A stretch of 64,000 nucleotides of DNA from Lentzea albidocapillata subsp. violacea. Lineage in GTDB: Bacteria; Actinomycetota; Actinomycetes; Mycobacteriales; Pseudonocardiaceae. Where the stretch lies: positions 806,001 to 870,000 of the forward strand of contig NZ_FNET01000001.1 in assembly GCF_900100275.1 (NCBI RefSeq). Direction: 5' to 3'. The first letter of the stretch is position 1; each line of letters starts with the position of its first letter. Of this stretch, positions 18,111 through 27,300 are shown in pieces. The position numbers and the translations under genes are program-made. The notes under the pieces were generated by a model. The model saw only the letters and a program-made list of their open reading frames with translations. It was not told the origin of the DNA and made no database searches.

Positions 18111-18452
18111 ATGGAGCGCTCCATGGAGGCGGATGAGCCCAGGCACTGTGCGTGGTGCGGGAGGCGGTTGCCCGGGAGCGGGCGGATCGGCCGGCCGCGC
18201 CGGTACTGCGCACAGCCGTGCCGTCAGCGCGCGTACGAGCGCAGGGCGGCGTTGCAGCGTGGTGGTCTGCCGGAGGACGCGGTGGTGCTGAGCACCGCCG
18301 AGCTGGCGGATCTGCAGGACAGGTTGTTCCAGCTGCGGTGTGCCGCGGAGGATGTGGTGACGGCGGCGCAGGACGGGGCCGAGAACGAGGAGCTGAGGAA
18401 GCTGGCCGCGGAGCTGGTGGAGTCGGCGAAGGGTTTGGAGCGGCTGAGATAG
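18111..18452 (+). CDS. small CxxC zinc-ribbon / coiled-coil protein
   Basis: A 113-residue protein of unknown function. The first 45 residues hold CAWCGRRLPGSGRIGRPRRYCAQPCRQ, a treble-clef-like four-cysteine site with many arginines, suited to nucleic acid contact. Residues 55-113 are heptad-like (TAELADLQDRLFQLRCAAEDV... ENEELRKLAAELVESAKGLERL), probably a coiled coil. It could be a small DNA-binding regulator. ATG 18123 is an alternative start. Similar short proteins are common in actinobacteria. Confidence 0.75.
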   Translation: MERSMEADEPRHCAWCGRRLPGSGRIGRPRRYCAQPCRQRAYERRAALQRGGLPEDAVVLSTAELADLQDRLFQLRCAAEDVVTAAQDGAENEELRKLAAELVESAKGLERLR

Positions 18453-18515
18453 CCGTTCGCACATCAGCGAACTGACCGGCGTAGCGGGTTGCTTACGTCC
18501 GGTGATCGGACGATC

Positions 18516-20525
18516 ATGACGCGCGTGACCTCCTACTGCCGCACGGTGCTGGACCGAGCGGGTGTCGGCTATGCCGTGACGGATTCGCGCGGGAACCTGC
18601 TGTGGTGCAACCGCGCGTTGGGTGCTGTGCTGGGTGTTCCGGTCGAGCAGGCGTACGGGCGGTCGTTGCCCGCGCTGCTCCCGGGAGTGCCCGAGGTGCC
18701 CGCTCCGGTGCGGGAAGTGCTGGTGCCGGGTCCGAAGTGGCTCGAGGTGCGGTGCTCGAAGCTGGGTGACGACCTGATGTACGAGGTCGTGGACGTGTCG
18801 GCGTGGCGTGATCGTGAGTTGACGGTGACGCAGGAGGCGGACGCGTTGCGCCGGGCTCAGGCGCTGGGGCGGATGGGTACGTGGGAGTGGTCGATCCGCG
18901 AGGACCGGGTGACGTGGTCGGACACGTTGCTGGAGATGTTCGGGTTCGCGGCGGGGACGGCGTTCGACTTCGAGATGTACTCGCGGCTGGTGCACCCGGA
19001 CGACCTGCCGATGATCGAGGAGACGCTGGACACGGCGCTCAAGGCGGGTTCGGTGTTCACGTACACGCATCGGATGTTGCGGCCGGACGGCAAGGAGCGG
19101 GTGTTCGAGTGCTTCGGTGAGGTCGTCGTGGGTGACGATGGCACGCCGTTGCGGGCGCTGGGTACGGCGCATGACGTGACGCAGTCGTCGCGGGTGCATG
19201 ACGAGCTGGTGCGGATGGCCGAGCAGGATCCGTTGACGGGTCTGCCGAACCGCAGGGCGCTGACGCGTGCGCTGGAGCGGGAGCTGGCGAACAACGGTTC
19301 GGGTGCGTTGCTGGTGCTGGACCTGGACAACTTCAAGGACGTCAACGATCTGCGTGGTCATGCGGTGGGTGACCGGGTGATGCGGATGCTGGCGAGTGCG
19401 TTGCAGTCCCGTTTGGGTGACAGGTTGATCGCTCGTCTGGGTGGTGATGAGTTCGCGGTGGTGTTGCCGGGGGCGTCGCCGAAGGACGCGTCCGAGGTGG
19501 CTGACGGGTTGCGGGACGCGGTGGCGGGTTTCCCGCTCGCGGGGATCGGGACGCCGGCGCGGATCACGGTGAGCACGGGGCTGGCGGAGTTCGGGCCGGG
19601 TGACTCGTGGGAGCTGGTGCTGGCGAACGCGGATCTGGCGTTGTACGCGTCGAAGGCGGCGGGCCGGGACCGGGTGACGGTGTACGAGCCGAACCATTAC
19701 GCGGACACGGTGAAGCGGGTCAGTGTGCTGGACCGGTTGCGGGCGGCGCTGGCGGGTGGCGGTCTGGCGTTGTACGGCATGCCGATGGTGGAGCTGGCGA
19801 CGGGGCGGGTGCTCGGGCACGAGTTGTTGTTGCGCCTGGAGGACGGGCAGGAGCCGTATCTGGGGCCGGCGGACTTCCTGCCGGTGGCGGAGCGGTCGAA
19901 CCTGATCCTGGAGGTGGACCGGTGGGTGCTGACGACGGCGATCGACGCGTTGGTGGCGCAGCCGGATCCGTTGTTGCGGTTCAACGTGAACGTCTCGGGC
20001 CGGACGCTGGAGGATCCGGATTTCGGGAACTTCGTGCTGGACAAGCTCGGTTCGGCGGGGGTGGCTCCCGGCCGGTTGGGGTTGGAGATCACGGAGACGG
20101 CGGCGGTGACCAATCTGGACGCCGCGGTGACGCTGGCGACGCAGCTGCGCAGTTTCGGGTGCCGGATCACGCTGGACGACTTCGGTTCGGGGTTCGGGTC
20201 GTTCGTGCACCTGAAGCACCTGCCGATCACGGGTATCAAGATCGACGGTGAGTTCGTGAAGGGCATCGAGACCAACGACGCGGACGCGGTGCTGGTGTCG
20301 GGGATCGTGCAGATCGCGAACGGGCTGGGGTTGTCGTCGGTGGCGGAGTGGGTGGAGCGACCGTCGCAGGTGGACGCTCTGCGCAAGCTCGGGGTGCGGG
20401 TGGGGCAGGGTTTCCACCTGGGCAGGCCGGTGCCGTTGCGTGACGTGGTGAACGCGGAGCGCATGCCGCCGAATGGTGCATTGTCGTCTCAGGTGGTCGG
20501 AGCAGAGGATGGTGCGCGCTCCTGA
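18516..20525 (+). CDS. PAS-GGDEF-EAL cyclic-di-GMP protein
   Basis: Dual-domain c-di-GMP protein of 669 residues, cytoplasmic. Order: a PAS-like region (about 10-100), a second PAS fold (GTWEWSIREDRVTWSD...RLVHPDDLPM), GGDEF with LDLDNFKDVND and intact LGGDEF near residue 310, then EAL. In the EAL domain the signature is GHELLLRL rather than EAL, the usual YQP is YGMP and the usual AEGVE is AEWVE. NVSGRTL, ITETA, LDDFGSG and KIDGEFV are conserved. Cyclase activity looks intact; hydrolase activity is less sure. ATG 18516 is chosen over TTG 18489. Confidence 0.92.
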   Translation: MTRVTSYCRTVLDRAGVGYAVTDSRGNLLWCNRALGAVLGVPVEQAYGRSLPALLPGVPEVPAPVREVLVPGPKWLEVRCSKLGDDLMYEVVDVSAWRDRELTVTQEADALRRAQALGRMGTWEWSIREDRVTWSDTLLEMFGFAAGTAFDFEMYSRLVHPDDLPMIEETLDTALKAGSVFTYTHRMLRPDGKERVFECFGEVVVGDDGTPLRALGTAHDVTQSSRVHDELVRMAEQDPLTGLPNRRALTRALERELANNGSGALLVLDLDNFKDVNDLRGHAVGDRVMRMLASALQSRLGDRLIARLGGDEFAVVLPGASPKDASEVADGLRDAVAGFPLAGIGTPARITVSTGLAEFGPGDSWELVLANADLALYASKAAGRDRVTVYEPNHYADTVKRVSVLDRLRAALAGGGLALYGMPMVELATGRVLGHELLLRLEDGQEPYLGPADFLPVAERSNLILEVDRWVLTTAIDALVAQPDPLLRFNVNVSGRTLEDPDFGNFVLDKLGSAGVAPGRLGLEITETAAVTNLDAAVTLATQLRSFGCRITLDDFGSGFGSFVHLKHLPITGIKIDGEFVKGIETNDADAVLVSGIVQIANGLGLSSVAEWVERPSQVDALRKLGVRVGQGFHLGRPVPLRDVVNAERMPPNGALSSQVVGAEDGARS

Positions 20526-20540
20526 TTTCCGCCCGATGGG

Positions 20541-21182
20541 ATGCCTGTGTCGTCTTGTGGTCTTCGTCGTCTTGAGTTGAGTGTTGCCGAGCCTGAGTTG
20601 TCGGTGGATTTCTTCGCGCGTGTTCTCGGCTGGGTGGTGATAGCGGAGCCGGGTGGGTCGTTCTCGGGCTGGGTGGGTGACAGGCTGGCGGCTCAGGTTG
20701 TTGCGGGGGAACGTGGTTGGCACTTGTTCTTCGGTGATGCCGAGCCGCGTGGACTCAAGGGGAACTCCTCTGTGGACGGTGGCCGGGTGCTGCACGGTCC
20801 GTGGGCGCCGCCGCCGAGGCATGGTGAGCCGTGCTGGGTGGAGTTGATGACCGAGTCGTCCGAGGACGGGTACTGGCTGGCGGAGCTCGGCTGGGACAGC
20901 AGGTCCGCGGCTGAGGACTTCGTGTTGTTCACGTCCGCGCGGCATGGTGAGCCGCGTGCGGTGGCGGGGCGTCTGACGACGTCTCGTGCGGAGGGCTGGC
21001 AGACGTATTTCGCCGTGGACGACGTCGCGGCGGCGTGTGCGCGGGTGTCCGAGTTGGACGGTCGTGTGCTGGTGGAGCCCACGACCGTGCCGACCGGGTT
21101 GATCGCGTTGATCGAGGGCCCGCGTGGCGGCTCGTGTGTGTTGCTGGAGAAGCCGGCGGGCTGGGGCGGGGCGTGGTCCTAG
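20541..21182 (+). CDS. VOC-superfamily (glyoxalase-like) protein, two domains
   Basis: A 213-residue protein with two glyoxalase/bleomycin-resistance folds. The first, LRRLELSVAEPELSVDFFARVLGWVVI, is a typical VOC opening, and the second begins near SRSAAEDFVLFTSARHGEP and ends YFAVDDVAAACARVSELDGRVLVEP...IALIEGPRGGSCVLLE. Members act as dioxygenases, isomerases or drug-binding proteins, so the substrate is open. It follows the c-di-GMP gene by 15 bp. Confidence 0.85.
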   Translation: MPVSSCGLRRLELSVAEPELSVDFFARVLGWVVIAEPGGSFSGWVGDRLAAQVVAGERGWHLFFGDAEPRGLKGNSSVDGGRVLHGPWAPPPRHGEPCWVELMTESSEDGYWLAELGWDSRSAAEDFVLFTSARHGEPRAVAGRLTTSRAEGWQTYFAVDDVAAACARVSELDGRVLVEPTTVPTGLIALIEGPRGGSCVLLEKPAGWGGAWS

Positions 21183-21183
21183 G

Positions 21184-21648
21184 TCACGAGTCCAGTTCGG
21201 GCGGGAAGCCGCCGGTGGCGATGGGCCCCCAGCTGTCGATGGTGATGCGGATGAGGGATTTGCCCTGGCGGAGCATGGCGGCGCGGTACTCGTCCCAGTC
21301 GGGGTGAACGCCTGCGATGCAGCGGTAGTACTCGACAAAGTCGTCCAGTGCGTCGGGCAGGTCGAGGACTTCGGCGGTGCCGTCGATCTGGACGTAGGCG
21401 TCGTTCCAGTCGTCGGAGAGCACGCAGATCGTGACGGACGGGTCGCGGCGGGCGTTGCGGACCTTGGCGCGCTGGGGGTAGGTCGCGATGACGATGCGGC
21501 CGTGGGTGTCGACGCCGCAGGCGACGGGGGAGACCTGCACGCCGCCGGTCGAGGGGCGGTGGGTGATGAGGACGCCGTGGTGTCGGGTGGAGAGGAACTC
21601 GAGCAGCTGCGGCCGGTCGACGAGGTCGGCCGTGGCGATCTTCGGCAT
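21184..21648 (-). CDS. PPOX-class F420-dependent / pyridoxamine-oxidase-like flavoprotein
   Basis: Split beta-barrel flavin-binding protein of 154 residues. Seen are LLEFLSTRHHGVLITHRPSTGGVQVSPVACGVDTHGRIVIAT, then RAKVRNARRDPSVTICVLSDDW and VQIDGTAEVLDLPDALDD, the standard PPOX F420 pattern. It may reduce F420-linked substrates or bind FMN. The ATG at 21648 gives the usual N terminus. Its start lies only 10 bp from that of the divergent hydrolase; ATG 21660 would make the starts overlap. Confidence 0.85.
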   Translation of the reverse strand: MPKIATADLVDRPQLLEFLSTRHHGVLITHRPSTGGVQVSPVACGVDTHGRIVIATYPQRAKVRNARRDPSVTICVLSDDWNDAYVQIDGTAEVLDLPDALDDFVEYYRCIAGVHPDWDEYRAAMLRQGKSLIRITIDSWGPIATGGFPPELDS

Positions 21649-21658
21649 GATGTGCAGC

Positions 21659-22504
21659 ATGGCACGCTTCACCTCGTTCGACGGCACCGAACTCGCCTAT
21701 CGGGAGATGGGTGAGGGGGTTCCGCTCGTGGTCCTGGCGGGTGGTCCGGGCAGGGCTTCGGAGTACCTGGAGACCCTCGGTGGCCTGGATGCCGCGCGGC
21801 GGCTGATCGTGCTGGACAACCGGGGTACGGGGGCCTCGGACGAGCCGGCGGATCCGTTCACCTACCGCCGCGACATGCTGGTGCGGGACGTGGAGATGCT
21901 GCGCCGTCACCTGGGCCTGGACGTGGTGGACGTGCTGGGTCATTCGGCGGGTGCGGGGATCGCGATGGGGTACGCGGCGGACTTCCCCGGTCATGTCGGG
22001 AAGCTGGTGCTGCTGACGCCGGCGTTGCGCAGTGTCGGGTTGTCGCCGGAGCAGAGCGACTGGGACGTGTTCCTGGCGGCGCGGGCGGATCGGCCGTGGT
22101 TCGAGGCGGCGACGACGGCACTTCGGCGCAACGCGGCGGGGGACGACTCGGTGGAGAACCGGGTGGCGGCGTCGCCGTTGCTGTACGCGCGGTGGGACGA
22201 GCGGGCGCAGGCGCATGCGAACGCCGAGCTGGGGCAGTGGAAGTACGAGGTGGCGCTGGGGTACAACGCCGAGGGCGCGTTCGTGCCGGGGGTGTTGCGG
22301 CGGGCGCTGGTGGAGTTCGACCATCCGGTGCTGGTGTACGCGTGTTCGGAGGACCCGATCTCGCCGGTGCGGCGGTGTGCGCAGCTGGCGGAGCTGTTCT
22401 CGGACGTGACGTTGTACGTGCACGAGGGTGTGGGGCACTACCCGTGGGTGGAGGACCCGGAGCGGGTGTCGGCGCAGGTCGCGGCGTTCCTGGACGGGGT
22501 TTAG
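21659..22504 (+). CDS. alpha/beta hydrolase (proline iminopeptidase-like)
   Basis: Hydrolase of 281 residues. The oxyanion region LAGGPGRASEYL, nucleophile elbow GHSAGAG, Asp in CSEDPISP and His in GVGHYPWVEDPE complete the triad. The GGPG motif is typical of proline iminopeptidase relatives. The ATG at 21659 begins MARFTSFDGTELAY; the frame is open upstream through the divergent flavoprotein gene. Its TAG stop is the first three bases of the inverted-repeat element at 22502. Confidence 0.88.
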   Translation: MARFTSFDGTELAYREMGEGVPLVVLAGGPGRASEYLETLGGLDAARRLIVLDNRGTGASDEPADPFTYRRDMLVRDVEMLRRHLGLDVVDVLGHSAGAGIAMGYAADFPGHVGKLVLLTPALRSVGLSPEQSDWDVFLAARADRPWFEAATTALRRNAAGDDSVENRVAASPLLYARWDERAQAHANAELGQWKYEVALGYNAEGAFVPGVLRRALVEFDHPVLVYACSEDPISPVRRCAQLAELFSDVTLYVHEGVGHYPWVEDPERVSAQVAAFLDGV

Positions 22505-22666
22505 GCCCTGTCCTGTAGGTCTCGTCCGCGATAGTCGCGGCCGAGGGCCCCGGAGACGGCACCGCCGCAACGCCCGAATACGCCCGGTATGAGGGCATCG
22601 CGGCGGCACCGCCGCCGGGACTCTCGGTCGTGACTCTCATCGAACGGACCTGCAGGGTAGGGCCTA
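22502..22666. mobile_element. 165-bp fold-back / MITE-like inverted-repeat element
   Basis: The terminal 20 bases (22502-22521 and 22647-22666) match as an inverted repeat at 17 of 20 positions, start TAGGCCCT and end AGGGCCTA. The inner halves also pair along most of their length to a tip near 22580-22610, so the whole element folds into one long hairpin. The terminal TA would fit an IS with TA target duplication (IS5/IS630-like). It has no ORF. The left TAG is the stop of the hydrolase gene, and the right CTA is the stop of the convergent cyclase gene. Confidence 0.65.
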
Positions 22667-23944
22667 GAAGACCTGCGCGGTGGCGACGCGGTCGCGGCCG
22701 TTGCTCTTGGCCTGGTAGAGCGCTTCGTCGGCGGCGAGCAGCAGGGGGCTGAGTTCGGTCGCGGTGTCGGGGTACACGGCCGCGCCTACAGAGGCGGTGA
22801 GGCCGGCGACGACCTGGCTCTCGCCGAGGCGGTCGAGCACGACGATGTGCAGGCTCGCGATTTCGAAGCGGATGCGTTCGGCGGTGGCGCGGACCTCGCC
22901 GTTGCTGACGCCGGGGAGCAGGACGGCGAACTCCTCGCCGCCGAAGCGGCCCACGAGGTCGTAGGAGCGCACGGAGTGTTTGAGGGCGTCGGCGACGGCG
23001 AGGAGGACTCGGTCGCCGGCGAGGTGGCCGTAGGTGTCGTTGATCTGTTTGAAGTGGTCGAGGTCGAGGATGAGGACGCCGACGGTGGAGACCAGGCGCC
23101 GGGCGCGGGCGATCTCGCGTTGGGCGACGTCGTGCCAGAAGGTGGCGTCGACCAGGCCGGTCTTGCTGTCCGTGCGGGCGGCGATACGGAACTGCGGCAG
23201 CAGCAGTCCCATGTGCAGGGCCAGGACGGTGAGCAGCAGGATCGGGGACAGCCAGGGCCGGGCGGTGGCGATGATCGCGATGCCGGAGCCGAGGCCGACC
23301 GACGCGGTCACGATGAGCACGTCGGAGGCGTGGCCCAGCGCGGTGCGCAGCGGGTTGGCGGGGTTGGTCATGATGATGGCGCCCACGACCAGGGCGTAGT
23401 TGACGAACCAGTAGATCAGTCCCGCCGTCACGAGTGCGACCAGCCCGCGTGGACCGTCCAGGTCGGACGGGTGTGAGGCGGAGAACATGGCCAGCACCCA
23501 TTGCGCTGCGGCACAGCCAAGTACGACAGTGGCGGCGGAGAACAGTTTCCGGTAGAGAACTGCCCGGCGCTTATACACCCGCAGCCACGCGTGCAGGTAA
23601 ATGGTCACGACCATCAGGACGACCAGTGGCATCGGGAGAACGAGCACGCCCGCGAACTGCCACACCGATTGCATCTGCGCGTGAGGGACACCCTCAGAGG
23701 AGATTTCGCGGATGCGTTCTATTCCGCGTGCCGCTTCGAGGTGGATCAGCGCTGCTGCGGTGAGGGCCACGAACCAGACCCAGTGGCGCACCTCGACAGG
23801 GGTAAGCCGTGCGGTCGCGAGCGAGACGAGTGCCGCGGTCACGGCAATCGTCACGACGTAGGTCAGCACGACAGGAGGAAGGGACCATAACTTCCACCGG
23901 CGCGGGTCGAGCCTAGGCACGCTGCCACCCCCACCGAAATCCAT
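22664..23944 (-). CDS. membrane-bound diguanylate cyclase
   Basis: A 426-residue protein making c-di-GMP. The N-terminal 230 residues hold about seven membrane segments of a MASE-type sensor seen widely in actinobacteria. The GGDEF domain follows: LDATF-like opening, ILDLDHFKQINDTYGHLAGDRVL, and the active-site motif GGEEF in VGRFGGEEFAVLLPG, ending EALYQAKSNGRDRV. ATG 23944 is chosen; TTG 23953 is possible. There is no EAL domain. It may act opposite the PAS-GGDEF-EAL protein at 18516. Confidence 0.93.
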   Translation of the reverse strand: MDFGGGGSVPRLDPRRWKLWSLPPVVLTYVVTIAVTAALVSLATARLTPVEVRHWVWFVALTAAALIHLEAARGIERIREISSEGVPHAQMQSVWQFAGVLVLPMPLVVLMVVTIYLHAWLRVYKRRAVLYRKLFSAATVVLGCAAAQWVLAMFSASHPSDLDGPRGLVALVTAGLIYWFVNYALVVGAIIMTNPANPLRTALGHASDVLIVTASVGLGSGIAIIATARPWLSPILLLTVLALHMGLLLPQFRIAARTDSKTGLVDATFWHDVAQREIARARRLVSTVGVLILDLDHFKQINDTYGHLAGDRVLLAVADALKHSVRSYDLVGRFGGEEFAVLLPGVSNGEVRATAERIRFEIASLHIVVLDRLGESQVVAGLTASVGAAVYPDTATELSPLLLAADEALYQAKSNGRDRVATAQVF

Positions 23945-24066
23945 CAGGAACAAACCACTGTAGCTAGCGGGTCACGCGAAGTCGTGGCTCCATGTGGGGG
24001 ACCTCACCCTGAGTAGTCCTCGCTTTTCACCCCGTTGCACACCCCGCATCCCACAAGGAGACGGTC

Positions 24067-24216
24067 ATGACGAACCGCGCGCTGTCCACCGACTGGACCT
24101 TCACCTCCACCGACTGGACCTTCGCCAAGTCGACCGACTGGACTTTCACCTCCACGGACTGGACGTTCGTCTCGTCGACGGACTGGACGTTCGCGTCGAC
24201 GGACTGGACCGTCTGA
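24067..24216 (+). CDS. 49-residue STDWTF-repeat peptide
   Basis: A short gene encoding MTNRAL followed by six tandem units STDWTF, the last STDWTV. Spacers alternate between one residue (T, T, A) and two (AK, VS), so Trp residues fall at 10, 17, 25, 32, 40 and 47, with steps of 7, 8, 7, 8, 7. It has no Cys and no membrane segment. ACAAGGAG ends 7 nt before the ATG, a near-perfect ribosome site. It lies 139 bp upstream of, and in line with, an AfsR/SARP regulator. I know no family with this repeat. It could be an AfsS-like effector, a multi-core RiPP precursor or a signalling peptide; the sequence does not decide. Confidence 0.82.
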   Translation: MTNRALSTDWTFTSTDWTFAKSTDWTFTSTDWTFVSSTDWTFASTDWTV

Positions 24217-24239
24217 GAACTGAGCATCCCGGTTGCCGA

Positions 24240-24264
24240 GGAGGGTGTTCCGCCGGCACCCTCC
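24240..24264 (+). terminator. hairpin after the repeat peptide gene
   Basis: An 8-bp stem (GGAGGGTG with CACCCTCC) and a 9-nt loop, 23 bp past the peptide stop. There is no T run. It could end or attenuate the peptide transcript before the SARP gene. Confidence 0.45.
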
Positions 24265-24283
24265 CACCGTCACCGTGACGGTG
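24265..24283. promoter_or_regulatory. 19-nt palindrome upstream of the SARP gene
   Basis: CACCGTCAC-C-GTGACGGTG, perfect 9-bp arms around one base. It lies 73 bp before the SARP GTG and directly after the peptide's hairpin. It is a candidate operator for the SARP gene. Confidence 0.5.
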
Positions 24284-24355
24284 CCGTCCCCGGTCACGCC
24301 CGCCACTGGTTGAATCGACCCCCGTAGTGGCTCGGGGCGTTGTCGGGGGTTTCTG

Positions 24356-27300
24356 GTGCTCACGTTCGGTGTGCTCGGTCCGCTGGAGGTCCGGCGGGAC
24401 GGGCGTGCCGTGCACGTCAACGGCCCGAAGCTGCGCGCGCTGCTCGCCACGTTGCTGCTGCGGGCGAACTCCGTCGTGCACAAATCGGTCCTCGTCGACC
24501 GGCTGTGGGACGAGGACCCGCCGCCCGCCGGTCGCAAGTCGCTGCAGATGTACGTGCTGAGGTTGCGGCGGATGCTCGGCGACGGCGAGGGGACCGTCAT
24601 CGAGACCCATCCCGACGGCTACCTGCTGCGGGTGCCGCCGGACGCGCTGGACCTGACAAGGTTCCGGATGGCGGTGCGGGCAGCGTCGGACGCCGAACCC
24701 GACGGTGAGAGGGCGTTGCTGAGCGAGGCGCTGCGGTGCTGGCGCGGGCCGGTGCTGCCGGACGTCGGCTCGGAGTCGCTGCACCGGGAGGACGTTCCGC
24801 CGCTGGCCGAGGAGCTGCTGCGGGTCAGGGTGCGGTTCTACGACGTGAACCTCGAGCTGGGCCGGCACAGCGAGGTGATCGGCGAGCTGGTCCGGGTGAC
24901 CGAGGAACATCCGTGGCACGAGACGTTCTGGGCGCAGCTGGTGGAGGCGCTGCACCACAACGGCAGACGCGCTGACGCGTTGCGTACCTATCGGACCGTG
25001 CGCCGCAGGTTCGCCGACGATCTCGGTGTCGAACCCGGTGCCCGGCTGCGGCAGGCGCAGCTGGCCGCGTTGGGGGCGGATGGCGGCGGTGCACCCGCGG
25101 CGGTGCCGGCAGTCGCCCAGCTGCCTGGGGGCGTGACCCGGTTCGTCGGCAGGCGGAGCGCGATCGCCCGGCTGGACGAGCTGGCGTTCGCGGCCGGCGT
25201 CAGCGACCACAACATCGTGATCTCCGGGCCACCTGGAGTCGGGAAGACCACTTTGGCCGTGCACGTCGCGCACCGGTGGCGGGCCCGGTTCCCGGATGGC
25301 CAGCTGTATGTGAACCTGCAGGGCTTCGCGGCGGATCCGCCGCTGGCCGCCTCGGCCGCGCTGATCAGGTTCCTCGGGGCACTGGGGTTTCGCCGTGACC
25401 AGATGCCCGCCGAGGTGGAGGAGCAGGCGGCGTTGCTGCGCAGCGCGCTGACGGGCCGCCGGATGCTGCTGGTGCTCGACAACGCCGCCGACGCGCGCCA
25501 GGTGCGGCCGCTGCTGCCCGGTCAGCCGGGCAGCGTCGTGCTGATCACCAGCCGGCACGACCTGCGTGGCCTGGTCGTCGATCCTGGTGCGACCGGGCTG
25601 GTGCTGGAGGTGCTCAGCGGTGCCGAGTCACGTGCGGTGCTCACCGACCTGGTGGGTGCCGGCAGGGTCGAGGCCGAGTCCGACGCGCTCGGCAGGCTCG
25701 CGGACACCTGCGGGGGTCTGCCCCTGGCCCTGCGGATCGCCGGCGCGAACCTGGCGGCCGACCCCGGCTGCAGTGTCGCCGACTACGTCACCGAACTGAC
25801 CGCCCATGACAGGGTGTCCGCGCTCGCGATCGACGGCGACGAACGGTCCGCGGTGCGGGCGGCGTTCGACCAGTCCTATCTGCGGCTCAGCTCGGCCGAC
25901 CGGATGTTGTTCCGGCTGCTGGGGGTCGTGCCGGGCCAGGACATCGGGGTGGAGGCGGCGGCCGCGCTCGCCGCCCGCGGCACCTCCGAGATCCGCCGGG
26001 CCTTCGACCGGCTCGCCGCCGCGGGTCTGCTGCAGCGCACCGAGCCCGGCCGGTGCGGGTTTCACGATCTGATCCGCGAGTACGCCGCGGGCCTGGCCCG
26101 TGATGACGACGGCATGGACGCCGACGACGCCATGTCGAGGCTGGTGGCGTACTACCTGCGCCGGGCCACCGCGGCGGCGAGGCTGGCGTTCCCGGTCGCG
26201 GCGTTGCGTGATGAGCCCGTGGACCCCGCGCTGACCGAGCCGGAGGCGGTGAGGTGGCTGGAGCAGGAGCGGTACAACCTGCTCGCCGCGATCACCTGGG
26301 CGGCGACGCGGCCTTCCGCGCAACGCTCGGCGTGGCGGATGGTCGAGGTGCTGCATGGCTACCTGCGTGCCTGCGGCCACACGAGGGAGGCCATCGCGAC
26401 GTTCGTGGCGGCGCTGCGGGTCGCGATCGCGGCGGGTAACGACCAGGCGCGTCTGTCGCTGCTGGACCTGCTCGGGCAGATCCTCTACAACCTCAGCGAG
26501 TGGGAGCGGGCGGCCGAACACCACGAACAGATGCTGGCTCTCGCCCGTGAGCTGGGCGATCCCGATGCCGAAGGGGAGGCGCTGCTGGGTATCGGCCGGC
26601 ACATGATCCAGCTCGGCCGGCCGGAGGAAGCGCTGAAGTACCTCCGTTCGTCACTCGTCCTCGTCCGCGGGACCGCCAACGTCGAGCTCGAACTGCGGAC
26701 GCTGGGGGCGATCGGCAACGCCACCATGTACGCGGGCAGGCCGGATGAGGCACTCGCCTCACACGAGCAGGCGCTGATCCTGGCGCGCGAGTTCGGCGAC
26801 CGCGAACATACGCACCGCTGCCTCAACGGGCGCGGTATCGCCCGATGGGCACTGGGACAGCTCGACGAGTCGCTGGCCGATCACGACCAGGTGCTCGCCT
26901 ACTGCAGGCGGGCGGGGCAGAGGATCGGCGAGATCGCGTCGCTGGCCTGCCTCGCCGAGGTCCACCTCGACGCCGGTCGTCTCGACCTGGCCGGCTCCCT
27001 CGCGCGCGAGGCCCTCGCGCTGAGCACGGAGCTGGCCGAACGCCGCACCCAGGTCAACGTGATCATGGTGCTCGCCGGTGTCCACCACGGCCGCGGCGAG
27101 TACTCCGACGCTCTGCGGTCGTTCCAGGAGACGCTGCGGCGGTCGCGGGAGATCGGGTTCGGGCATGGGCAGTGCCAGTCGTTGCTCGGTGTGGCCGCGG
27201 CGCATCGTGAGCTCGGTGACGCCCGGACCGCCCGAGCGTCGGCGGGCCATGCGCTGACCTTGCTGCGCGCGAACCGCCAGCTCCTGCTCGAGGCCGATGT

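Noticed and set aside
18096-21665. 1,189-codon minus-strand open frame
   Set aside because: Arg/Pro/His-rich shadow of the c-di-GMP and VOC genes; no domain, wrong third-position GC.
24085-24213. Tandem DNA repeats that could suggest a CRISPR or minisatellite
   Set aside because: Units are 21-24 bp with no spacers and vary mostly at third codon positions, as expected for a coding repeat.
24027-24227. Minus-strand ORF with VQSVD repeats antisense to the STDWTF peptide
   Set aside because: The repeats are the necessary shadow of the plus-strand repeats. The plus strand has the ATG with a strong ribosome site; the minus frame does not.
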